NCBI GenBank assembly: GCA_963831235.1
Contig: CAWHPS010000054.1
Span: 1 to 64,000, forward strand
Direction: 5' to 3'
DNA length: 64,000 bases
Origin: CAWHPS01 sp963831235
GTDB taxonomy: Bacteria; Fibrobacterota; OXYB2-FULL-49-7; JAEUSG01
The number at the start of each line of letters is the position of its first letter. Positions within the stretch are counted from its first letter, which is position 1. The notes beneath the pieces were generated by a model that searched no databases, was not told where the DNA came from, and saw only the letters and a list, made by a program, of their open reading frames with translations. The position numbers and the translations under genes are program-made. Below, one piece after another: positions 17,026-23,703 of this stretch.

Positions 17026-17243
17026 TAGACCACCTCCCGTTCCTGGGCCGTGCCCTGCTGCTGGGTCTGGGTTGCTATGGCCGCGTTAATCTTATCCCAT
17101 TCCCCCGGTAGTGCTGGGGAAAAGCCGCCGATTAAACGACAAAGCCGATTGCATGAAATACCTGTCAGTTGCGATACGTCCCGATAGCATAAGTCAGCAC
17201 CAACGATTTTTGCTTTAATGTCAAGCCGTCTTTCAAGAAACAT
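17025..17243 (-). CDS. Small HTH-like element protein
   Basis: A 72-residue protein upstream of the primase-polymerase, overlapping its start by one base (TAATG). The segment CYRDVSQLTGISCNRLCRLIGG looks like a short helix-turn-helix; the C-terminal third is Gln/Thr-rich. It may regulate the replication gene or act as an accessory initiator. The assignment rests only on this pattern. Confidence 0.45.
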   Translation of the reverse strand: MFLERRLDIKAKIVGADLCYRDVSQLTGISCNRLCRLIGGFSPALPGEWDKINAAIATQTQQQGTAQEREVV

Positions 17244-17268
17244 TTTTAACCTCCATAGAAAAAAAACA

Positions 17269-17655
17269 TCAACCTTTTATTTTTCTGACAAGCGCATCAT
17301 AATCGTTAATCCACCAATCGCCATTAATTCGCGTTAGGTGTCCGCGTAGTGTTGATAGGCAGTCTTCACGCTTCAGATAAACGCGGTTTGTTAAATCAAT
17401 CATAGCCTGCTTGTATAGAATTTTAACCCGCGTCAGCCGGTCTCTCAGACTTTCGGGCTGGGATAGCTTAGACCGTAAGCGCCGTATAAGGAAATAATGA
17501 ACATCATAAACCGACAAAGTCCCGTCATCGTTACGGGGCAAACCGGATGCAAACCAACGATAAAGGGTTCCCCTGGACACCATGAAGGCCCTTGCCGTGG
17601 CGGCGACCGTCAAATAAGACATTGTTGATGAATCCTTATGCTCAGATTTTTTCAT
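17269..17655 (-). CDS. HTH protein, possible regulator or Nu1-like packaging/replication factor
   Basis: A 128-residue protein whose first half contains VAATARAFMVSRGTLYRWFASG, a helix-turn-helix of the MerR/Nu1-like winged type, followed by a helical, strongly basic C-terminal half. The ATG at 17655 is chosen over one 24 bases earlier because AGGTGA lies 6 bases before it. It is the first gene of the minus-strand element operon, 25 bases upstream of the next gene. Similar proteins act as small-terminase DNA-binding subunits in phages and as excisionases or repressors in islands. No packaging genes occur here, so a regulatory role is more likely. Confidence 0.5.
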   Translation of the reverse strand: MKKSEHKDSSTMSYLTVAATARAFMVSRGTLYRWFASGLPRNDDGTLSVYDVHYFLIRRLRSKLSQPESLRDRLTRVKILYKQAMIDLTNRVYLKREDCLSTLRGHLTRINGDWWINDYDALVRKIKG

Positions 17656-17898
17656 GCGTTCACCTATGAAAATCAGCACCTCTCGAAAATCAGTTCAAAA
17701 ACCCTGGTGTGTTCCAGACAACCCCCTATAAAAAGAAAATTTCATGGGGAAATGAAGGGGTTTTTTTGACCTCACTGTGTCCAGATCCCCATATAGTACC
17801 TTTATGTCAAGCGCCATGCGCATCATGGCCGCCCATTACGGCCGTCCCTTTAACCCTTTCCTCATGCAAACAAACTACACGAATAATATAAGCTAAAA

Positions 17899-17931
17899 AG
17901 TGGGGGATTCTGTGGGGGCAAGTGGGGGATT
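17899..17931 (+). repeat. Short GTGGGGGAT-type direct repeats
   Basis: AGTGGGGGATT occurs twice with a third partial copy, TGTGGGGGC, in between, within about 33 bases. They lie between the HTH operon and the unknown cargo gene, in a 296-base stretch (17656-17951) in which I see no convincing gene. Spaced iterons of this kind can be replication origin or operator sites; function is unknown. Confidence 0.35.
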
Positions 17932-17951
17932 TGAAAAAAACTAACGATAGA

Positions 17952-18851
17952 CTATTTCAGCGGCACCAGTGTCCACTGGCCGCGCCTGGGATTAATCAGA
18001 TACTTTTGATAAACGCTTTTATTGTCTTTGAAAATGTTATGAATGCGCTTATCAGTACCAACACCAGCGAGGGATAATATATTTCTTTCACTTATAGGTA
18101 AAAATTCTTTTTCATATTTATCAATTAACACGGCCATTACCAGGGTTTGAGTAGATGAAAGCACAGACACTAAAATCTGTTTACAAAAAAAACTGTTTTC
18201 TTCAAGTCTGAATTGTGGGGTTTTTTTAATACTCTTTGTGTTATTTCCGACGTGTACGTAAATATCATTTACAAGTTTTCGGAACATCGATGAGTATCCC
18301 TTAAGCATTGGAAGTATATTCGCTTGCATATTGTAAGCTTCTCTTATGGCTGCAACTAACATTTCATAAGGAGTTCCTATTTTCTTAAAATGGAAATGTT
18401 TTAATAGCTCATCATGGTGGTATTCATCCGCAATTAAACTATTGAACATCGGATCGTTTTTATTTCCTTGGTATAAGGATCGCTCCGAAAAGATAAGTCC
18501 TTCGCAATAAATAAAGTCTTCAATGGTGATCCATTTCATTTCCTGTTTTGCCATAGCAATGTTGAAATGGGTTTTAATGGCTGTTAGTGCGCCAATCATT
18601 TTGTTCAGGCCTTTTTCATTGTTTGATTCAAAAACACTGTTAAATCCATTGACGAATTGGTTTAACAGCTTTTGATAAGAAACTATTTCATTGGATAGTC
18701 CACGTCTATCAGGATAAACATCTTCTACCTTCAAGACAGCAACCAATGGATTAAACAGATTGTACGGGGCTAATGGTCTTGGCCCGGCCGGACTAAATTC
18801 TTTTGCGTCAAAAAGGTCAATGAAATGTTTTGGATAATTCTGTGACACCAT
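17952..18851 (-). CDS. Unknown element cargo protein, 299 residues
   Basis: I do not recognise a family. The protein is soluble and mostly helical. It has a Pro-rich start (KEFSPAGPRPLAPYN), a long helical middle section, a histidine-containing stretch (DEYHHDELLKHFHF, about 157-170) and a C-terminal part that could be a small winged helix (ERNILSLAGVGTDKRIHN, then a basic end). It has no signal peptide or membrane helix. It is more AT-rich than the element's core genes and lies outside their operon, with its own upstream region, in the place where islands usually carry cargo such as defence genes. It is divergent from the secreted unknown at 19079. An anti-phage or abortive-infection role is only a guess from position. 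Confidence 0.6.
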   Translation of the reverse strand: MVSQNYPKHFIDLFDAKEFSPAGPRPLAPYNLFNPLVAVLKVEDVYPDRRGLSNEIVSYQKLLNQFVNGFNSVFESNNEKGLNKMIGALTAIKTHFNIAMAKQEMKWITIEDFIYCEGLIFSERSLYQGNKNDPMFNSLIADEYHHDELLKHFHFKKIGTPYEMLVAAIREAYNMQANILPMLKGYSSMFRKLVNDIYVHVGNNTKSIKKTPQFRLEENSFFCKQILVSVLSSTQTLVMAVLIDKYEKEFLPISERNILSLAGVGTDKRIHNIFKDNKSVYQKYLINPRRGQWTLVPLK

Positions 18852-19078
18852 ACTCTCCTCCGCTCGAAAGCGATCCGCATCCGTATTGAAAATGGTGCTG
18901 GAAAGTGATTGCGGAAATCACCTTATCGGGGATCAACCTATCCAGCCCCGCTTCTAAAATATTTCTTCTTCCAAGGCAAGGGGCAATATAATTCTGTCAT
19001 TATTATTAAAAAAGTGGGTAAATTGTGAATGGTAAGATAAACGTTGACATCGCGGGCGATGGAATGTAGATTCATCTT

Positions 19079-19843
19079 ATGATAAACAAATTAATTTTAT
19101 TGGCTATAGTATCATCCATATCGTTTTCAGAAAGCAATAATATTAAAGATTTTAAATTTACTAAAATAAGCAGCGTAGATAAATCAATTCCCGATATTGC
19201 TAAGGGTGACTTTGAAAAAACAGAAGAATATTGTAACCGCCTAATCAAGGTTACGCCAATAAAATCTTTTGCATCAAAAATTGAATATGAACCAGATATT
19301 TCTTATGATGCTGACAATGAATTGTTGGAAATTAAATTTTATGATTTTGTTCCAGAAGATAGAATTGTTGAGATTGAAGGAAAAGATACGAGGCTTAGCT
19401 TCTTACCCATAATAAACAAAACCAAATTGGTAAAGAGGTTTAAAGCGAAAACTGCCATGAATTATGAATTTACTGTATCCTCTTTTTTTCACACAATTAC
19501 TGGAATAGTAATGCCAGAAAACTATACCCGCGTAGTAACGATTACATCACTGTTAAATATAGAAATTCCGGTAAAACCAAAAGAAGCCAAAGCGCTAATT
19601 AACGATATCGGTTTTGCTGTATACTACAGAAACATTATTTATAATTGTAAAAACAAATTTATTGATTTTAAAAAATCAGAAGATCCAACCATAGACGATC
19701 CGACAATGACAGTCGTAATGTTCAATTTTATATTTTGCGATAGCGTTGATTTTTATACCTACAAAAAATCAACCGGAGAAATCTTAGACCATTCTATTAT
19801 TGCAAGACCAGAATCAGTCACCCCTACAACACCCACTCGGTAA
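19079..19843 (+). CDS. Unknown exported element protein, 254 residues
   Basis: The N-terminus is a short signal-peptide-like hydrophobic segment (MINKLILLAIVSSISFSES), suggesting export; there is no lipobox cysteine. The mature part is rich in Ile, Lys, Asn and Phe. It looks like alternating beta strands with conserved-looking stretches such as YEPDISYDADNELLEIKFYDF, shortened here to DNELLEIKFYDF (about 80-92). I find no known domain. Two cysteine pairs may form disulfides outside the cytoplasm. The gene is very AT-rich, unlike the chromosomal genes on both sides, as expected for recently acquired cargo. It is divergent from the gene at 17952 with a 227-base shared promoter region, so the two may be co-regulated. 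Confidence 0.6.
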   Translation: MINKLILLAIVSSISFSESNNIKDFKFTKISSVDKSIPDIAKGDFEKTEEYCNRLIKVTPIKSFASKIEYEPDISYDADNELLEIKFYDFVPEDRIVEIEGKDTRLSFLPIINKTKLVKRFKAKTAMNYEFTVSSFFHTITGIVMPENYTRVVTITSLLNIEIPVKPKEAKALINDIGFAVYYRNIIYNCKNKFIDFKKSEDPTIDDPTMTVVMFNFIFCDSVDFYTYKKSTGEILDHSIIARPESVTPTTPTR

Positions 19844-20277
19844 TAAAAAAGCCCGCCTTGGCGTGCATTTTACACCATGAAATTATCTGCAATTCTACTC
19901 ACGCAACCACCACCAGGTTTCACAGCCGCCTTGCTGATGTTAATGAAAACTGTTTCGTTCACATTAATAGCACTCTTGCCCTTTATTGGCCCGTAAACGT
20001 CGCGTTCTGTGCATCCTGGACGCGGATCGTCGCCTAGGTGTACGTTTTACACCACCTGGATTATCGTTGATTCTGGACGCATGAAACGCCACAACCAGCA
20101 CTCCATCAGTTTCCTTGTGCCTTTACTGATGCTCGGTTATATGTTTGTCAAGGAGGTACCACACTAAGTACCACAACTATGGAATAAGGGGGGGGTAAAA
20201 CAGGGTAAGACGTACTTTAGGAGCAAAAGGGAATACCCTCAAAATGCCTTTTCTGCAAGAATTTGAGGACTTTTAAA
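19844..20277. other. Right end of the element: non-coding, repeat-rich
   Basis: No gene is seen. It holds two imperfect direct repeats built on TTTTACACCA (about 19861-19904 and 20038-20081), the GGTACCACA-type pair at 20155-20175, the left arm of a large inverted repeat (20168-20215), and then the extended attachment core. This is the layout expected of an attachment-site arm region. Confidence 0.5.
20155..20175 (+). repeat. Pair of GGTACCACA-type repeats, putative integrase arm sites
   Basis: GGTACCACA at 20155-20163 and AGTACCACA at 20167-20175, start-to-start distance 12 bases. They match the pair at the opposite element end (13728-13749) in sequence and nearly in spacing. Probable integrase arm sites, by analogy. 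Confidence 0.5.
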
Positions 20278-20326
20278 TGGGCGATGAGGGATTTGAACCC
20301 CCGACACCCTGCGTGTAAGGCAGGTG
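20275..20326 (-). repeat. Internal attachment core (identical to 13633-13684)
   Basis: Fifty-two bases identical to the left attachment copy. Here they continue without a break into the 5' half of the tRNA, so the gene is intact. Together the two copies bound a 6.6-kb segment containing the integrase, replication and cargo genes. Confidence 0.85.
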
Positions 20327-20352
20327 CTCTAAACCAACTGAGCTAATCGCCC
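20278..20352 (-). tRNA. tRNA-Val (TAC), intact copy
   Basis: On the minus strand, acceptor GGGCGAT pairs perfectly with ATCGCCC. The D arm contains AGCTCAGTTGGTT, the anticodon stem CCTGC/GCAGG holds loop CTTACAC with anticodon TAC, and the T arm has GGTTCAAATCC. Discriminator A; CCA is not encoded. It differs from the 5' fragment at 22347-22376 by one D-loop base. It lies inside the integrated region, so the element or elements appear to supply the working copy. Confidence 0.93.
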
Positions 20353-20854
20353 TAAATCAAGCTATCTTTATAACTCTTTAAAATACAAAACCATACGGTC
20401 ACAAGGAAAGATAAAATATTTTCGGCTGAATTGACTTGAAAACAGTACGATTACCCTGTTTTACCCCGCATTATTCCATAGTTGTGGCACCTGCTGTGGC
20501 ACCACCACAATGTAAACCTTAACAATGGACACCGGCAAACCTAAATGGTGGTAATGGGGTGAAGCGGCGGTTTGTGCGAGTAGAGCAGACTGGGGGTACA
20601 CAGACACCCCCAGACGGCGATCTGATGCTGTAGCACGTCTGGGCGTATGCGCTACCGTGTCAAGACGGAAATGTGCCGATACGCCCGTGATGATTTTTCG
20701 GCAAAACGGTAACGGGTATTTTTAGGTGCCATGGTGCATCTCAAAGTTTGGTATAATGAAATGTGCTGCGTATCCGGATACGTTTTGTCGGTTTTATGGA
20801 CTTGACGTGGAGGGCTGTGAAAAGGGATATTAATTTAAAGAAGGAAAAGAACAA
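20353..20854. other. Non-coding stretch with arm sites and hairpins
   Basis: No gene is seen. It contains the right inverted-repeat arm (20445-20490), the inverted TGTGGCACC pair (20483-20503), a hairpin CTGGGGGT/ACCCCCAG at 20590-20613 and an 8-bp inverted repeat GGGCGTAT/ATACGCCC (20641-20648 and 20679-20686). The promoter of the ORF6N gene probably lies near its 3' end. Confidence 0.45.
20483..20503 (-). repeat. Inverted pair of TGTGGCACC repeats, putative arm sites
   Basis: TGTGGCACC occurs at 20483-20491 and 20495-20503, i.e. GGTGCCACA on the minus strand, again 12 bases start to start. This is the third such pair, facing the pair at 20155-20175 across the tRNA. It suggests a second, related attachment event on the right side. 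Confidence 0.5.
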
Positions 20855-21376
20855 ATGCCAAATTTATTACCGATTGAAACTATTGAAAAGAAGATTTTAG
20901 TCTTGCGTGGAAAAAAAGTTATGCTGGACCGTGACCTTGCGGGTCTTTATCAAGTTGAAGCCAAGGCGCTGAATCAGGCGGTGAAAAGAAATAAGGCCCG
21001 TTTTCCGGAAGAATTCATGTTTCAATTGTCGCAGGAGGAAACCCGGTCTTTAAGGTCACAATTTGTGACCTTAAAGAGAGGCGCGCATTTTAAATATCGG
21101 CCATACGCTTTTACGGAGCATGGGGTTGCCATGCTCTCAAGCGTGCTTAATTCAGAGAAAGCCGTACAGGTAAACATACTGATTATCAAGGCTTTCATGC
21201 GGATGCGGGAAATGCTGGCAACACATATTGAATTGAGACATGCGGTAGAGAATTTAGAGAGGCGGGTAGATAAGCATGACCGTCAAATACAAACGGCCAT
21301 TGAGGCTATACGACAATTGCTCGAACCCATACCATCTAAACAACCAGGGCACAAAATGGGTTTTATAAAAGGTTAA
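20855..21376 (+). CDS. ORF6N-domain DNA-binding protein
   Basis: A 173-residue protein of the ORF6N family, common in phages, islands and polyvalent mobile elements and thought to bind DNA. The domain covers residues about 5-90. Its features are the opening IETIEKKILVLRGKKVMLDRDLA, given here by its core LRGKKVMLDRDLAGLY (about 17-32), then NQAVKRNKARFPEEFMFQL and the YRPYAFTEHGVAMLSSVLNS block. A coiled segment at about 125-160 (RHAVENLERRVDKHDRQ) may dimerise it. It is a typical mobile-element passenger and lies between the intact tRNA-Val and the 5' tRNA fragment, in the second, possibly older, inserted segment. A purine-rich AAGAAGGAAAAG precedes the ATG. Confidence 0.85.
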   Translation: MPNLLPIETIEKKILVLRGKKVMLDRDLAGLYQVEAKALNQAVKRNKARFPEEFMFQLSQEETRSLRSQFVTLKRGAHFKYRPYAFTEHGVAMLSSVLNSEKAVQVNILIIKAFMRMREMLATHIELRHAVENLERRVDKHDRQIQTAIEAIRQLLEPIPSKQPGHKMGFIKG

Positions 21377-21779
21377 AACGATCTTTTCCAAAAGTAATAT
21401 TTTTCTTCCCAAAACATTAAAAACCTTCTAATGAACCACAGCCATTAAATGTGTGCAGGGGGTAGTGATACATTGGCGACGTTTGGATATTGATGCCAAG
21501 AAATGCGGGAGCCCTTGGGGGCGGATGGGCGGGGTTACACGGTACCAGTGCCGGAGTTGAGGCTTTGCGAATACCTTTAGCCGGTGGGTAGGGCACCACC
21601 TAGCCCCCTTTAGCTTTAGCAGAGCTGGTTGCCCCTTGCTTTCAAGTTAAAGGCACCCTTACTTTAACAGGGGTTTGCCAAGGAAAGGGTTTGCAAGGGG
21701 AAACTTGCGGCAAGGGGCAGGGGGGGGGCATTTCTGAATTCAAGCCGCAGGAAACTGCGGAGAATTAGACCCACGATTA
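21377..21779. other. Non-coding G/C-skewed stretch with several hairpins
   Basis: No gene is seen. Inverted pairs include TGCCCCTTGC...GCAAGGGGCA (about 21630-21639 and 21710-21719), GTTAAAG/CTTTAAC (21646-21652 and 21662-21668) and a perfect hairpin CCGCAG-GAAA-CTGCGG (21745-21760) with a GNRA-type tetraloop. It may be an RNA-coding remnant or an element end; no named RNA family is recognised. Confidence 0.4.
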
Positions 21780-22091
21780 TTAAGCGAAAGCGCTTTGCAT
21801 ATTTAGCATTGCTTTTGGCGCTTGGAAGTTTAATTGCCTGGACAACTTTTGAATGATGGATATTTTCGTTTTGGACGGATAAAGTAATTCAATTCCAACG
21901 GGGTTGTTGTCCTTGTCGAAATCAACTACGATTTCACACTTTTTTCCATACACCTTTGAATGTGTGGATTTGTTTTTGTTCAGGTGAAAATAGGCAACCT
22001 CCGGGATATTTGTTTTCCCGTTAATTATTGCTTCGAATTCTATGAAGTTATTCCCATCGGTAGGCTGTAATGATAAATGCTTCTTCTCCAT
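21780..22091 (-). CDS. DUF2283-like small protein, possible antitoxin
   Basis: A 103-residue acidic protein. The segment IVVDFDKDNNPVGIELLYPSK (about 52-70) resembles DUF2283, a small beta-rich family found beside DUF4258/HEPN-like or RNase-like toxins and believed to act as antitoxin. The rest is extended with a C-terminal helix. A good ribosome site (GGGAGG) lies 8 bases before the ATG. The upstream, overlapping open frame (22048-22260) on the same strand looks like the end of a small toxin, which fits a toxin-antitoxin pair. The family call is moderate. Confidence 0.55.
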   Translation of the reverse strand: MEKKHLSLQPTDGNNFIEFEAIINGKTNIPEVAYFHLNKNKSTHSKVYGKKCEIVVDFDKDNNPVGIELLYPSKTKISIIQKLSRQLNFQAPKAMLNMQSAFA

Positions 22092-22260
22092 TTTTTACCT
22101 CCCTTAAAACCACGATATATTTTCCATCTTCCAATCTTTTCCAGAAAATCCTTTTTCCTTCATCCGCAGGCAACTCGTTTGTCGGGTCAATCAGAATATC
22201 AAAAACAAGTCCCTTTGTCAGATACGGGCGTTTCTCATGTTTTCTTTGCCAATAATGCTT
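22048..22260 (-). pseudogene. 5'-truncated small toxin-like ORF overlapping the DUF2283-like gene
   Basis: An open minus-strand frame of 70 codons without any usable start ends 44 bases inside the next gene. It reads RKHEKRPYLTKG at its beginning and finishes NGEEAFIITAYRWE, the short strand-plus-tyrosine ending seen in many small nuclease toxins of the BECR or DUF4258 kinds. A stop lies just before it, and the tRNA fragment boundary is only about 85 bases upstream. The N-terminal half was therefore lost, perhaps when the element end formed. The toxin class is not certain. Confidence 0.45.
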
Positions 22261-22346
22261 TTAAAAATGAAGCTTTTTATATTTCGGCAAGATTCGCCTG
22301 CTCTACAATCTGTTTTTATTATGAGATTTTTTATTGACTGACTAAA

Positions 22347-22376
22347 TGCTCTAAGCCAACTGAGCTAATCGCCCTA
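22347..22376 (-). repeat. Right attachment site: 5' part of tRNA-Val
   Basis: Thirty bases matching 20325-20354 with one mismatch: the tRNA-Val 5' end through the D arm, ending TAGAGCA. The 3' half is missing. The fragment's first base overlaps the stop codon of the chromosomal membrane-protein gene at 22374, so this appears to be the original chromosomal position of the tRNA's 5' end. Confidence 0.85.
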
Positions 22377-22577
22377 TTTGTCTTTTTCTTCCCTATTTTT
22401 TCTGATAATAGCGTAGGGTATTATAACGCAATAAGCCAGCACTAAAAGTATCGGGGCTAGGGTGATGGAAAGTGGATTGTCTAACGGTCCACGGCTCAAA
22501 CATATATACCCGACAACAATCGTGATAAGGCCTAAAACAAGAATAATCAAATTTGCTTTCCCGAATATATTCTTCAT
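22374..22577 (-). CDS. Small two-helix membrane protein (DUF3098-like)
   Basis: A 67-residue inner-membrane protein with helices at about 7-27 and 36-57, and the central motif CLSRGPLDNPLSITLAPILL. That pattern resembles DUF3098-type proteins of FCB bacteria, small membrane proteins of unknown role often placed near ftsX/uppP. The C-terminus is basic (RKNREEKDK). It lies directly upstream of the tRNA fragment on the same strand, with its stop codon sharing bases with the tRNA start. The tRNA was therefore probably co-transcribed with it before the insertion. It lies 56 bases downstream of the lipoprotein gene. Confidence 0.65.
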   Translation of the reverse strand: MKNIFGKANLIILVLGLITIVVGYICLSRGPLDNPLSITLAPILLVLAYCVIIPYAIIRKNREEKDK

Positions 22578-22633
22578 TTAAATATCTCCTTTAAAAGTAA
22601 AATAAAAATTGTGACAGATACTAATCAATAAAT

Positions 22634-22951
22634 CTATTTCTTTACAGAAGGGATAGCGGGTTTTGACGGGTCCATTTTCTCAAGTTCACCAACTACTTTC
22701 TGCTGAATCTCGATCCATTGTTCCGGGTTTTTATTTGTTTTGCGGATGAATTCTTTTATGCTTGCCGGTGATAGTCCTTCGTTTTTATACAGCCAGGACA
22801 TATACTTCCCAAGGCTGTCAGGTTTGTTCTGGCAGTAGTTTTCAATAAGGGCTTTTTTGGCCGCGAATTTTACGTATTTATCTGTTGTAATATTGGACAT
22901 CGAACAATTTACAACAAAAATACATGAAACCAATAATAATATTCGGATCAT
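22634..22951 (-). CDS. Small putative lipoprotein
   Basis: A 105-residue protein with an N-terminal signal peptide (MIRILLLVSCIFVVNCS). Its Cys16 is a plausible lipid-modified residue, although the preceding VVN is not a perfect lipobox. The mature part is helical and charged, with KALIENYCQNKPDSLGKYMSWL, and ends in a Pro/Lys tail. No family is recognised. It is probably a periplasmic-facing lipoprotein. It is divergent from the acyltransferase gene, about 20 bases apart from that longer open frame. Confidence 0.55.
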   Translation of the reverse strand: MIRILLLVSCIFVVNCSMSNITTDKYVKFAAKKALIENYCQNKPDSLGKYMSWLYKNEGLSPASIKEFIRKTNKNPEQWIEIQQKVVGELEKMDPSKPAIPSVKK

Positions 22952-23018
22952 TGAATTGAAAATATATTAAGTGTCCCGCTGCATTACAATAGGTTATATT
23001 TTTTTAGGCAATTTTACC

Positions 23019-23696
23019 ATGCGGCAATTATTTAAAAAAATCAATCTTGTTGTTCTGCCGGTTTTAACACGCTGTATTTTCAAATTAATCATTGCCACAT
23101 CGCGTATAATTGTTCATGACGAAGGAGGGGCTCGTTATCTCCCAAATAATTTATCTGGAAAGTCTCGAATATTCGCAATGTGGCACCAGCATCTTCTTTC
23201 AGGGGCGTATTTTCTACGTAAAGGATCTTTGACCGCAATTGTCAGTCAAAGCCGCGATGGGGAATATTTTACGCGACTTATTGCGCCATGGGGTTATGGA
23301 TTTATACGCGGTTCATCTTCTCGCGGAGGAAAAGAAGCTTATGCAGAGTCACTGGAATTACTTAAAAATAATGGCAAACTTTGGATCGCTCCTGATGGTC
23401 CACGAGGGCCTTATCATGTGGTAAAATGGGGTGTAATTAGGATGGCATTTTCAACGGGTACAATGATTGTGCCGCTTGGGTTCTGCTATTCAAAAAAGAT
23501 CCAGTTGAAATCATGGGATAAATTCCAGATACCACTTCCATTTTGCAAAATAATTGTTGTTCTCGGCAGGCCGTTCGAATCTAAAGGGGGCCTGGAAGAG
23601 GAAAATATCCGGTCACAGTCTATTGAACTTGAAAACAGGATAAATCAAATAACCGCTAAAGCGGAAATGCTTATGGAGTCAAGCCAAAAGGTTTAG
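23019..23696 (+). CDS. DUF374 lysophospholipid acyltransferase-family protein
   Basis: A 225-residue protein of the DUF374 group, related to LpxL/PlsC acyltransferases and thought to act on a membrane or lipid A precursor. The family blocks are all readable: MWHQHLLSGAYF (about 52), SQSRDGEYFTRL (about 75), RGSSSRGGKEAY (about 96), and APDGPRGPYHVVKWG (about 123). A hydrophobic helix near the N-terminus (about 8-30) anchors it to the inner membrane. The ATG at 23019 is preferred over a GTG 48 bases earlier because it gives a family-like length. It is convergent with the GH94 gene, with only seven bases between them. Confidence 0.85.
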   Translation: MRQLFKKINLVVLPVLTRCIFKLIIATSRIIVHDEGGARYLPNNLSGKSRIFAMWHQHLLSGAYFLRKGSLTAIVSQSRDGEYFTRLIAPWGYGFIRGSSSRGGKEAYAESLELLKNNGKLWIAPDGPRGPYHVVKWGVIRMAFSTGTMIVPLGFCYSKKIQLKSWDKFQIPLPFCKIIVVLGRPFESKGGLEEENIRSQSIELENRINQITAKAEMLMESSQKV

Positions 23697-23703
23697 AACC
23701 GTC

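Larger units (their letters stand above)
20168..20490. repeat. Inverted repeat whose arms flank tRNA-Val
   Basis: The arms 20168-20215 and 20445-20490 are reverse complements over about 46 bases, with a few mismatches in the central G/C run; both contain CCACAACTATGGAATAA. The intact tRNA-Val sits between them. Each arm starts within a GGTRCCACA pair, so the repeat joins matching arm sites pointing at the core from both sides. Confidence 0.75.

Noticed and set aside
17709..17891. 60-residue plus-strand frame
   Set aside because: It has low-complexity start, many Pro/Cys/Ser residues, no ribosome site and no similarity that I can see.
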